Assembly: GCA_946892075.1 (NCBI GenBank)
Contig: CAMPNZ010000002.1
Coordinates: forward strand, 1-55,689
Source of the DNA: an uncultured Coriobacteriales bacterium
Lineage (GTDB): Bacteria > Actinomycetota > Coriobacteriia > Coriobacteriales > Eggerthellaceae
Direction of reading: 5' to 3'
Length of the DNA: 55,689 nt
Shown here: piece by piece, positions 42,524-50,715 of the stretch
Numbering within the stretch: the first letter of the stretch is position 1
Layout: every line of letters begins with the position of its first letter
Made by a program: the position numbers and the translations under genes
The notes under the pieces: generated by a model
Told to the model about the DNA's origin: nothing
Databases searched by the model: none
What the model saw: the letters and a program-made list of their open reading frames with translations, nothing else

Positions 42524-43336
42524 CTAGTGTTCAATAATATGAAGCGGATCGTTATAGACGGTAAACGAGTCGGGATGCGCTGCACACAGCAGGGTAAGCT
42601 TGTAGCGTTTCGCCAGCTCAACAGTAAGATCGGTTGGTACGGCTTTCGACATAAGCAGCGGAATTCCCGCTCGAATAGCCTTCGACGCCATGTCAATAGG
42701 CACGCGTCCGCTTGTATAAATGAAGCATTCTTTTACATTCACGCCGTCGCGCATCGCACAGCCCACTACTTTGTCGAACGCGTTATGCCTGCTGAGGTCT
42801 TCGCACACGTACAGGATTCGATCGTCTTTCACCAAATAGCAGCTGTGCGCCCCGAAGGTTTTTTTGTGCATGGGTGTGTCGGCGGCAAAGGTATCAGCAA
42901 CCGAGAAAATCCAGCTCGGCTGCCATGTTCGTGGTGTGACAGGTTGATACGTTCTGCCCAGCTGTTCGATAGCGGCAAATATTTTGTTGCCGGTACAGCA
43001 GCTTGGAACGGTGTCAACATCCGTGTGCTCAAGTGCGATTTTCTTTTTCAGCAACACGCGCGCTACTGTTCCGTATTCACACAGGTACACAAATTCGATG
43101 TCGCTTGCGTCGGCAACAATACCCTCCGTAAGCAGGCGTCCTGAAACTAACTCCACCAAATGCGATGGCGAACAGACCATGCGCATGCTTAGCTGTCCGT
43201 CAATATATACATCCAGCGTGTGTTCAGCTTGAAGATGCTCGTCTTTTTGCTGATAGGTGCCGTCGCGCTTCACGACGCACGCGTGGTACGACTCGATTTC
43301 AGTTTTACTATCAGCCGATTTGTCGAATGATTCCAT
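42524..43336 (-). CDS. fdhD: FdhD, sulfurtransferase for formate dehydrogenase
   Basis: A 270-residue protein that passes sulfur from a cysteine desulfurase to the Mo/W cofactor of formate dehydrogenase. It has LVELVSGRLLTEGI, YTSGRVPIDMASKAIRAGIP and LCAAHPDSFTVYN. At the active-site loop the usual CGxC-type motif is replaced by adjacent Cys113-Cys114 (PSCCTGN). I use ATG 43336, which has GGGAGAG upstream; the frame extends 21 codons further. It is on the minus strand, against the arm's main direction, with no formate dehydrogenase gene in the window. Confidence 0.88.
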   Translation of the reverse strand: MESFDKSADSKTEIESYHACVVKRDGTYQQKDEHLQAEHTLDVYIDGQLSMRMVCSPSHLVELVSGRLLTEGIVADASDIEFVYLCEYGTVARVLLKKKIALEHTDVDTVPSCCTGNKIFAAIEQLGRTYQPVTPRTWQPSWIFSVADTFAADTPMHKKTFGAHSCYLVKDDRILYVCEDLSRHNAFDKVVGCAMRDGVNVKECFIYTSGRVPIDMASKAIRAGIPLLMSKAVPTDLTVELAKRYKLTLLCAAHPDSFTVYNDPLHIIEH

Positions 43337-43699
43337 AAGCTCTCCCGTGCTGTTGTATGAGGATCTGTGCGCATTACGCCAGGCGCGCCCCTTATCCACG
43401 TTCCCGTTTGCGCTGTTGGTATTAGTGTATCGTATTGTAGCGTTTTAGGGGTACGTGAAAGCAGCACGCGTGTTTACATTTTCAATTACAGGATTTATTG
43501 ATAAGTCGGTAAGTGTTGTTGGTAAGTGTTTGGCTTAACTGCTGCGTTTCTGAGCTGCACCACACGCTGTTCATCGCCTTATATTGAAAACTGCACAGCA
43601 AAACTCTTGAAAACTGCACAGTAAAACTCTTGAAAACTGCACAGCAAAACTCTTGAAAACTGCTCATTTATTGAGTAGACTTTTTTTGGAGGTACTATT
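43337..43699. other. fdhD/AAA-gene divergent spacer
   Basis: A 363-bp region between divergent genes. The fdhD promoter must lie at its left. The right half contains the 23-bp tandem repeats (43584-43663), then TTGAGTAGACTTTTTTT and a GGAGG ribosome site for the AAA gene. No additional gene is seen. Confidence 0.6.
43584..43663. repeat. 23-bp direct repeats upstream of the AAA/DUF4143 gene
   Basis: Four copies start at 43584, 43607, 43630 and 43653 with an exact 23-bp period. The conserved core is TTGAAAACTGCACAG, followed by C/T-AAAACTC. The third differs from the first by no base in the core; the last is truncated after 11 bases. There are no spacers, so this is not a CRISPR array. They end about 36 bp before the AAA gene start, where binding would block or control its promoter. 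Confidence 0.93.
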
Positions 43700-44983
43700 A
43701 TGAACTTGCAAAAACAAGAATATCGCCCGCGCTTGATTGACGAAAAAATACAGAAATATCTGCGAATTTTTGGAGCAATTTCTATTGAAGGACCAAAATG
43801 GTGTGGGAAAACATGGAGCGGTTTGCAGCATGCACAAAGCGTTACGTACATGACACAACGAAGTGCGCGCGACCTTGCAATGACTAATCCACAGTATATA
43901 TTTACCCATCACAGCCCTCAGCTTATTGACGAATGGCAGATTGTGCCAGAAATATGGGATGCCGTGCGTCATGAGTGTGATGTTGATAGTGAAAAAGGTA
44001 AGTTTATTTTAACAGGATCAACCGCTTTACAGATACATGAGAATGAACATGCGGTTTTTCACTCTGGAACAGGGAGAATTGTTACGTTACGGATGAACCC
44101 CATGAGCCTTTATGAATCGGGTGATTCAACGGGTGCAGTATCGTTGTTGCAGATGGCAAACGCGCGCGTTGACACGGGCTATGTAGGGCAAACTGATCTT
44201 AATACGCTCGCTCGTCTGGTTGTTCGTGGAGGGTGGCCAGCAAATATAGGCACCCCAGATGAAGACGCTGGTGTTATTTCTGAAAGTTATTTGGAAGCAC
44301 TCATAACAAAGGATATGCACGAAGGACAGCACAAAAAACGCAACCCAAGCAAAATGCGCATGCTTATGCGTTCGCTGTCAAGAAATGAATCGACGGTTGT
44401 GAGTAACAAAACGTTAATGAGCGATATTAAAGAATATGAAAATGGCACAGAGTTTATTGAAAGCCGTGCTACCATTGCCGACTATTTGGGTGTTCTTGAT
44501 AGCTTGTATCTTACAGCCAATCAGGAAGCGTTCAGTATGAATTACCGATCGTCAGCACGTGTAGGTAAATCAGCAAAACGCCATCTGGTTGACCCATCGC
44601 TTTGTTGCGCCAGTCTTGGTTTAAATGCGCACAAGCTTATGCACGACCATGAAACATTTGGTTTGCTGTTTGAGGCATTGGTAGAACGCGACTTACGCAT
44701 ATATGCTGACTATTATGGTGCGCATCTTTATCATTTCCGCGATAATGCATCAGGCGATGAAGTAGATGCAATTGTCGAGTTTAAGGATGGAAGCTATATC
44801 GCTGTTGAAATTAAGTTAACTGATGGCGGCATTGATGATGCTATTTGCAGCCTTTCTAAGTTTTCCCGCTACGCTCAAAGAAAACCAAAAGCAATGTGCG
44901 TTATTGTGGGCTACTTGCAGGCAGTAATGCACGATAAAGAAACTGGAATTTTCATTGTGCCGTTTACCGCGCTTAAACCCTAG
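43700..44983 (+). CDS. AAA ATPase with DUF4143 and nuclease-like C terminus
   Basis: A 427-residue ATPase of the abundant AAA_14/DUF4143 group. The Walker A is GPKWCGKTWS (31-40), LIDEWQ resembles Walker B, and FILTGST resembles sensor 1. The DUF4143 region includes a winged helix (ATIADYLGVLDSLYL) and a C-terminal segment DEVDAIVEFKDGSYIAVEIKL with the D-x(n)-ExK pattern of PD-(D/E)XK nuclease folds. GGAGG precedes the ATG. It is directly downstream of 23-bp tandem repeats. The group is poorly characterised and often lies on mobile or accessory DNA; a role in defence or toxin-like control is only a guess. Confidence 0.82.
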   Translation: MNLQKQEYRPRLIDEKIQKYLRIFGAISIEGPKWCGKTWSGLQHAQSVTYMTQRSARDLAMTNPQYIFTHHSPQLIDEWQIVPEIWDAVRHECDVDSEKGKFILTGSTALQIHENEHAVFHSGTGRIVTLRMNPMSLYESGDSTGAVSLLQMANARVDTGYVGQTDLNTLARLVVRGGWPANIGTPDEDAGVISESYLEALITKDMHEGQHKKRNPSKMRMLMRSLSRNESTVVSNKTLMSDIKEYENGTEFIESRATIADYLGVLDSLYLTANQEAFSMNYRSSARVGKSAKRHLVDPSLCCASLGLNAHKLMHDHETFGLLFEALVERDLRIYADYYGAHLYHFRDNASGDEVDAIVEFKDGSYIAVEIKLTDGGIDDAICSLSKFSRYAQRKPKAMCVIVGYLQAVMHDKETGIFIVPFTALKP

Positions 44984-45287
44984 TAAGAAGTGTTTTCTCG
45001 CATGCGCGCGGCCGCAATGTTTCACGTGAAACATTTGTACGTTGCTGCACCGTTGTGCCTGTGTGCGTGCTTGCGTATCTTGTGCTTGGCGCTTTCCTCC
45101 AAGCAATATTCATATTAGTGTACACGCGGTACTCACTTTGCACGTGAACATATATAATAAGCTTAACAAACTAAGCGCTTGTGCGTAAATTTGAGCATGT
45201 ACCCCGCTTTGCGCACATTAAACAAACGATACCGATAATGTGCCGACCGAGTTGCTGGTAAAGTTGCAGACAGAAAAGGAGACTACC
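44984..45287. other. Spacer with parS before fhaA
   Basis: A 304-bp gap that contains the palindromic parS site (45017-45034), a second half-site-like GCACGTGAAC (about 45140) and a TATAAT at 45153-45158 that could serve fhaA at a distance. No gene is seen. Confidence 0.5.
45017..45034. other. Intergenic parS site
   Basis: ATGTTTCACGTGAAACAT, a perfect 18-bp palindrome with the canonical 16-bp parS core at 45018-45033. It is the only intergenic parS of the four in the window and is about 28 kb right of the inferred origin. Confidence 0.92.
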
Positions 45288-46268
45288 ATGGGCTTGTTCT
45301 CACGCTTTGAAAATACGATGGAAGATGCCTTTGAAGGCGCCGCCAACAAGTTGTTCGACGCGCCTCTTTCTCCTGTTCAAATTGCGAAAAAATGCGAGAA
45401 GGCAATGCGTCGCGGCGCGATGGTGGGCGCAGGCAAGCAATACGCTCCAACGCTGTATACCGTGCTGGTAAACGCCGACGACGACAAGCGCTTAACGGGC
45501 TATTATCCAACATTAGCGGGGGAAACTGAAACGTATTTAAGCGCCAAGGCGGCTGAGTTCGGGATGATGCTGGATGGCGATCCGCTGGTTCGCTTCATTC
45601 CTGATGAGAAGCTAAAATGCGGCCACATGAGCGTTATTGCCGAAACGGTTGCAGCGCCTATTGTTGCGCAGCTGCGCGAGGAAGAACTGGTGCGTTACGG
45701 CATTGCCGCAGCTCCTGTTGACCGTGCGGCGTCTACGCCGAAAAAGCCGCCGCTTCCGTATGTTCCCGAAGACGAAATTGATTACTCTATCAATTATGGC
45801 CAATATACCTTTGACAGCCGCGACTTTGAGGATTATCGCTCAAAGGCGGAACAAGACCAGCGCGACCGTGCGGTGAAGGCTGCTCGCGAGGCTGAACAGG
45901 CCCCGGCCTCTGAACAGGCGCAATCTGCGGGTTATACGCTTTCGCTGGTTGGCGGAGAAGCAAGCGATATACAGCGCGTTCCCATTCGCGCGCGCGTGAC
46001 GAACATTACGTATCGGCGCGTGTACGACTTGGCAAACACCCACATTACGCTGGGGCGCGGCACCGATAACGACATCGTTGTGCAAGATGTTGCGGCATCG
46101 CGCAAGCATGCCGAACTGATTTGTTCACCGCAGGGATATTGGACACTGGGCGATTTGGGATCCACCAATGGAGTGCAGCTGAATGGCCAGGCGGTGTCAA
46201 CGGCACCGCTTCATGATGGTGATGTGTTTACTATTGGCAAAACCGATTTTCGCTTCACACTTTGTTAA
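45288..46268 (+). CDS. fhaA: FhaA-like DUF3662/FHA protein
   Basis: A 326-residue protein. The N-terminal domain (about 1-125; MGLFSRFENTMEDAFEG, SPVQIAKKCEKAMRRG) is the actinobacterial DUF3662/FhaA-N. A disordered linker follows. The C-terminal FHA domain (about 240-320) contains LGRGTDNDIV, SRKHAEL and DLGSTNGVQLNG, which bind phosphothreonine. In mycobacteria FhaA reads PknB targets and controls peptidoglycan assembly. I use ATG 45288 (GGAGACTACC upstream). First gene of the kinase/phosphatase/envelope operon, so the same role is likely. Confidence 0.93.
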   Translation: MGLFSRFENTMEDAFEGAANKLFDAPLSPVQIAKKCEKAMRRGAMVGAGKQYAPTLYTVLVNADDDKRLTGYYPTLAGETETYLSAKAAEFGMMLDGDPLVRFIPDEKLKCGHMSVIAETVAAPIVAQLREEELVRYGIAAAPVDRAASTPKKPPLPYVPEDEIDYSINYGQYTFDSRDFEDYRSKAEQDQRDRAVKAAREAEQAPASEQAQSAGYTLSLVGGEASDIQRVPIRARVTNITYRRVYDLANTHITLGRGTDNDIVVQDVAASRKHAELICSPQGYWTLGDLGSTNGVQLNGQAVSTAPLHDGDVFTIGKTDFRFTLC

Positions 46269-46279
46269 TGCAGACGCGG

Positions 46280-46285
46280 TATAAT
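46280..46285 (+). promoter_or_regulatory. -10-like element upstream of fhaB
   Basis: TATAAT at 46280-46285 in the 109-bp fhaA-fhaB gap, followed by two GGTCAAxCGGCGC direct repeats (about 46313-46345). It may start a shorter transcript of the envelope operon. Confidence 0.4.
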
Positions 46286-46377
46286 GAAGCGTTCCGTCAA
46301 ACGCGCGCACAACGGTCAAACGGCGCCCGCTGGTCAAGCGGCGCTTACAGCCACCAAGGCGCACAAAGGATTACAGA

Positions 46378-46794
46378 ATGATTGATGTTGCACTGTTAGC
46401 AGGGCGTTTGTTGTTCGTCGTGCTGTTGTTTTTATTCCTGTTCGCTATTATGAAAACAGGTGTTGGCCTGGTTAGCGGGCAGCGTAAATCGCAGCGTAGC
46501 TGGACGCTTTCCGTTGAAAAGGGCCCCAAAGAATTGCGCGGCGTGTCCATTGCCGTGCGCGGACCCGTTATTGTGGGGCGCAGCCCGAACGCCGACATCG
46601 TGATAGCGGCTGGTTACGTTTCCGCACGTCACGCTAAATTTACGCTCATGGGGCAAAATTTGTTCATTGAAGATTTAGGCTCAACAAACGGTACCGCTGT
46701 CAACGGGAAAAACATCTCGGCACCGTGCGCCTTGCGTTCCGGCGATTTGGTAAGTGTTGGCGATGTGTCGATACGCGTAAGGCAGCAAGCATGA
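46378..46794 (+). CDS. fhaB: FhaB-like membrane-anchored FHA protein
   Basis: A 138-residue protein with one N-terminal membrane helix (about 5-30) and a cytoplasmic FHA domain (about 60-135: VGRSPNADIVI, SARHAKF, DLGSTNGTAVNG). It matches FhaB/FipA, which recruits phosphorylated cell-division proteins in mycobacteria. AAAGGA precedes the ATG. Its stop codon overlaps the phosphatase start (ATGA). Confidence 0.93.
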   Translation: MIDVALLAGRLLFVVLLFLFLFAIMKTGVGLVSGQRKSQRSWTLSVEKGPKELRGVSIAVRGPVIVGRSPNADIVIAAGYVSARHAKFTLMGQNLFIEDLGSTNGTAVNGKNISAPCALRSGDLVSVGDVSIRVRQQA

Positions 46795-47909
46795 GGTCAT
46801 CAAGGAATATGTCGCGCCATCTTGCCGTGTTGCGAAGCATTGCAAACGTGCAGTTTGGCTCGCGTACCGACCGCGGTTGCGTTCGCGATCATAACGAAGA
46901 TTCGCTGGTGGTGGCGCCGCCTTTGTTCGCCGTGGCCGATGGCATGGGAGGTCATGCTGCTGGCGAAGTGGCGTCGGAGATTGCCGTAAGCACGCTTGCC
47001 AAGTGCGCGCCAACGCAAGCGAACGCCCAAGAGCTGGGGAAAGCGGTTGAAGCCGCAAACCATGCCATTATTGACGCCGCCGCACGTCGTGTGGGGCGCG
47101 CCGGCATGGGCACAACCTGCACCAGCGCTGTTATCGAGAACAATAAGCTTGTCATTGCCCACGTGGGCGATTCGCGCGCGTACCTGTTAAGCGACGGGCG
47201 CCTTGCGCAAATTACGCGCGACCATTCCTACATTGCCGATATGATTGAAGCAGGTCAGATAACTCCCGAGCTGGCGCGCCTTCACCCCAAACGCTCGCTG
47301 ATTACGCGTGCGCTTGGTAACGATCCGCACATGAAGCCCGATTTGTTCGAAATGACGGTGCAGCCGGGCGATCGATTGTTGTTGTGCTCGGATGGTCTTA
47401 CCACGATGCTGCTTGATGACGAGATAGAAGCGCTGCTTCTTCGCGAACACAATCCGCAGCGTTGCGCGCGTGCACTGGTAAATGCTGCCAATGAAAAGGG
47501 CGGATTCGACAACATTACCGCCATTGTGGTGGACATTCAAGAAGGGCGCACGAAGCGGACGCGACGCGCTGCCCGCAAAACGAAAATTATGGTGACTTTG
47601 CTGTTTTTGCTGGTCATTGGTTCGATTGTGGGAGGTTTTGCGGCGCTTGACCAGTATTTGCACACCACAGCGTACCTGGCAAGTGATGGCGACTATGTTG
47701 CCATTTACGAAGGCGTTCCCGGAAGCGTGTTGGGCGTTTCTCACAACAAGCTTATTGAAACGACAAGCCTCAAAATTGACGATTTACCTGCGGCAGCGGC
47801 CGAGCGTATTCGCAGCGGTATGAGGGTTGACAATGTGGATGTTGCTCACGAACGCGTTGATGCCTACCAACGCGACCTTGACCAGCGTAAACATGAGGAG
47901 GCTCAGTGA
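46791..47909 (+). CDS. PP2C-family Ser/Thr phosphatase (PstP-like)
   Basis: A 372-residue metal-dependent phosphatase that removes phosphates placed by PknB. The PP2C motifs are DHNEDS, ADGMGGHAAGEVAS, HVGDSRAYL, LLCSDGLTTML and FDNITAIVVDI. A membrane helix follows at about 265-288, with a short external domain of about 80 residues. The start ATG overlaps the fhaB stop codon (ATGA); an ATG six codons later with AAGGA upstream is an alternative. The end overlaps the next start codon by 4 bp (GTGA). The operon order FHA-FHA-PP2C-SEDS-PBP-PknB is the actinobacterial one. Confidence 0.95.
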   Translation: MRSSRNMSRHLAVLRSIANVQFGSRTDRGCVRDHNEDSLVVAPPLFAVADGMGGHAAGEVASEIAVSTLAKCAPTQANAQELGKAVEAANHAIIDAAARRVGRAGMGTTCTSAVIENNKLVIAHVGDSRAYLLSDGRLAQITRDHSYIADMIEAGQITPELARLHPKRSLITRALGNDPHMKPDLFEMTVQPGDRLLLCSDGLTTMLLDDEIEALLLREHNPQRCARALVNAANEKGGFDNITAIVVDIQEGRTKRTRRAARKTKIMVTLLFLLVIGSIVGGFAALDQYLHTTAYLASDGDYVAIYEGVPGSVLGVSHNKLIETTSLKIDDLPAAAAERIRSGMRVDNVDVAHERVDAYQRDLDQRKHEEAQ

Positions 47910-50665
47910 AGCGCAGAAATCTTGAACTAGCTTTGCTTATCTTAGGCGCTCCGCTGGTTATTTTACTGTTCGCGATGCTTGCTCTTAACAGCACCAACGA
48001 CGTAAAACTTACCTCGCTGGCGGTGCCTTTAGCGCTGTTCGTTGCCTTTATTATCTCGCACATCGTGATACGCTTTAAGGCGCCAAACGCCGATCCGGCG
48101 ATTCTGCCTATCGTGTTTGTACTAGCGGGCATTGGCATTTGTTTCGTTACGCGCCTTGCGCCAAAACTGGCATTTAACCAAGTAATTTGGCTGTTTTTGG
48201 GCGTTGCGTTCATGATTGCAATTTTGTGCGGCATCAAAAAATTTGAGAACTTGTCGCACTACAAATACACCTTTATCGTGCTTGGCCTTGTATTGCTACT
48301 TAGCCCGCTTATTCCTGGCATCGGGAAAGAAATTTACGGTAGCCGCATTTGGCTTAGCCTGGGGCCGTTTTCGTTTCAGCCAGGTGAGCTGGCGAAAATA
48401 GCCATCGTGCTGTTTGCGGCTGGCTATTTGTCGACCAATCGCGAAATGCTTTCCATTTTCTCGTGGCGCATCGGGCCGCTTCATTTACCCGATCCGCGCG
48501 CCTTGTTGCCGGTGGTTTTGATGTGGGGCGTTGCGCTGTGCATTGCCGTTTTCGAAAAAGACCTCGGAAGCGCTATGGTGTTCTTCTTCGTGTTTTTGGC
48601 AATGCTGTACACCGCAACCGGCAAAAAAACCTACCTTGTGTTGGGAACATTGCTGCTGGCACTTGGTTTTGTGGCGGCGTGGAGCATTTTCACGCACGTG
48701 CAAATTCGTGTTGCGAACTGGATAAATCCTTTTGCTGACGCGCAGGGCACGGGGTATCAAATGGTGCAGGCCATTTATTCGATAGCTGATGGCGACATTT
48801 TTGGGCAGGGCATTGGCCGTGGGCTTGCGTATAAAATTCCGGTTGTTGAAAGCGACTTCATTTTCGCTTCCATCGCCGAAGAAATGGGCTTATTGCGTGC
48901 AAGCGGCGTGCTTATGCTGTATTTGTGCTTCGCAATTCGCGGCTACGCAAGTGCAGCGCGCGCCAAAACCGACTTCACGTCGTTTGTGTGCGTGGGCCTT
49001 ACAACGCTTATTGTGCTGCAAACCTTCATCATTGTGGGCGGCGTAACAGGGCTTATTCCACTAACGGGTCTTACGCTTCCCTTCATCAGCCAGGGCGGAT
49101 CGTCGCTGCTGGCAAGTTTTATGGCGGTAGGCTTCCTGCTGAAAGCGGGCGATGAAGGCACTGGTGTTGGTCAGGAAATGCGCAACGCAACTACCACCAT
49201 CAGCTCGAACAGCGTTCTTGGACGCGTTGCGCTGGGGAAGCGTTTGACGCACAGCGTAGTGTGGTTCTCGTTCTTGTTTTGCCTGCTTGTAGGCAATTTG
49301 GTGCGCATTATGGTGGTGAGCGCCGAAACGTATCAAACCATGCCAAGCAACAATCACACCATCTTGCGCGAATCGCACGTGCAGCGCGGCACCATCACCA
49401 CGGCCGATAATGTGGTGCTGGCGCAAAGCGTTCTTCAAGAAGATGGCTCCTACCAGCGTAAATATCCCGAAGGTGATTTGGCTACCCACGTGGTAGGATA
49501 TTACTCGAACAAGTACGGAACCAGCGGCATCGAGGCGTCGCAAAACAGCGTTTTATCAGGCGCGAAAGGAAAGGCGTCGTGGATTGACGTTCTTAAAATG
49601 CAGGCCGGAGGAAAACGTGTTGGCAATAGCGTCGAGCTTAGCATCGTGTCAAGCATTCAGCACGCCGCGCAAAATGCGCTTTTGGGCTTTAACGGCGCGT
49701 GCGTTGTACTTGATCCAAAAACGGGTGCTGTGCTTGCAATGGCGTCTTCTCCGAGCTACAAGGCTTCGCAGTTCGAGCAGGTGCTGAAAGATAGCTTGAA
49801 CACCCATACTGAGAACTCAAAGCTACTTAACCGCGCCACCCAAGTTCGGTATGCTCCTGGGTCAACGTTTAAGATTGTGATCTTAGCTACGGCGCTTGAA
49901 CAGCAAACAGCACAGCTTTCAACACGCTACAATTCTCCTGGAACTATTGAAATTGGTGGCGGGAAAGTTTCGAGTGAAGGTAAGCACGACCTTGGTTCAA
50001 TTACCTTGCAAAAAGCGTTTGCGTACTCGTCGAATACGGTGTTTGGACAGGTAGCGGTTCAGCTAGGAGCTCAAAAGCTGGTTGATGGAGCGCATCGTTT
50101 TGGGTTTGATACACAGCCTGCCTTTGACGTTCCAACGGCTAAGTCGCTGATGGCAAACCCAGCCGATATGACACTTTGGGAAACTGCGTGGGCCGGTGCA
50201 GGTCAGCCTGTTGGTAATCACGATGTGATTGGGCCGCAAGCAACAGTTCTGCAAATGGGTATGGTTGCGTGCGCTGTTGCAAACGAGGGGAAGCTTATCA
50301 AGCCTTACCTTGTAAAATCGATATATAATGCTGATGGTGAGAAAAGCTATTCCGCTACTCCTAAAATGTTTATGCAGGCTATGTCGCCTCAAACAGCGCA
50401 CGATTGCCTTACTGCTATGTTAAGTGTTGTTGAAGAAGGTACTGGTCGTGCTGCGCGTATCGCAAATATTAAAGTTGCGGGTAAAACAGGAACAGCGCAA
50501 ACAAGCAAACAGGATGAAAATACGTGGTTTGTGGGGTTTGCGCCAGCTGATAATCCGCGCGTGGCAATTGCGCTTATTCTCGAGCGTTCAAACGGTACGG
50601 TAACGGCGGCTGCAAAAGCTCAAAATGTATTAAAAAGTGCACTTGTTAGTAAAGGACTTGATTAA
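47906..50665 (+). CDS. Fused SEDS polymerase and class B penicillin-binding protein
   Basis: A 919-residue protein that joins two normally separate partners. Residues about 1-425 are a RodA/FtsW SEDS glycosyltransferase with about ten or more membrane helices, including FEKDLGSAMVF, GTGYQMVQAIY and VVESDFIFASIAEEMG with the essential Asp317. The usual FQPSE motif is FQPGE here. After a further helix (about 450-475) there is a PBP2-type transpeptidase (about 480-919) with active-site Ser653/Lys656 (APGSTFKI), SSN at 708-710 and Lys860-Thr-Gly. One chain thus polymerises glycan strands and cross-links them. GTG 47906 overlaps the phosphatase stop. In mycobacteria the equivalents are rodA and pbpA. 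Confidence 0.96.
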   Translation: MKRRNLELALLILGAPLVILLFAMLALNSTNDVKLTSLAVPLALFVAFIISHIVIRFKAPNADPAILPIVFVLAGIGICFVTRLAPKLAFNQVIWLFLGVAFMIAILCGIKKFENLSHYKYTFIVLGLVLLLSPLIPGIGKEIYGSRIWLSLGPFSFQPGELAKIAIVLFAAGYLSTNREMLSIFSWRIGPLHLPDPRALLPVVLMWGVALCIAVFEKDLGSAMVFFFVFLAMLYTATGKKTYLVLGTLLLALGFVAAWSIFTHVQIRVANWINPFADAQGTGYQMVQAIYSIADGDIFGQGIGRGLAYKIPVVESDFIFASIAEEMGLLRASGVLMLYLCFAIRGYASAARAKTDFTSFVCVGLTTLIVLQTFIIVGGVTGLIPLTGLTLPFISQGGSSLLASFMAVGFLLKAGDEGTGVGQEMRNATTTISSNSVLGRVALGKRLTHSVVWFSFLFCLLVGNLVRIMVVSAETYQTMPSNNHTILRESHVQRGTITTADNVVLAQSVLQEDGSYQRKYPEGDLATHVVGYYSNKYGTSGIEASQNSVLSGAKGKASWIDVLKMQAGGKRVGNSVELSIVSSIQHAAQNALLGFNGACVVLDPKTGAVLAMASSPSYKASQFEQVLKDSLNTHTENSKLLNRATQVRYAPGSTFKIVILATALEQQTAQLSTRYNSPGTIEIGGGKVSSEGKHDLGSITLQKAFAYSSNTVFGQVAVQLGAQKLVDGAHRFGFDTQPAFDVPTAKSLMANPADMTLWETAWAGAGQPVGNHDVIGPQATVLQMGMVACAVANEGKLIKPYLVKSIYNADGEKSYSATPKMFMQAMSPQTAHDCLTAMLSVVEEGTGRAARIANIKVAGKTGTAQTSKQDENTWFVGFAPADNPRVAIALILERSNGTVTAAAKAQNVLKSALVSKGLD

Positions 50666-50715
50666 ATGAGTTATGCTATATTACATTTAATGGAACGTGG
50701 GCAAAGGAGCACTCT

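Noticed and set aside
43584..43663. CRISPR array
   Set aside because: The repeats are contiguous with a strict 23-bp period and have no variable spacers; no cas genes are in the window.
45138..45150. Additional parS copy near 45140
   Set aside because: Only the GCACGTGAAC half matches; the left half is not conserved.
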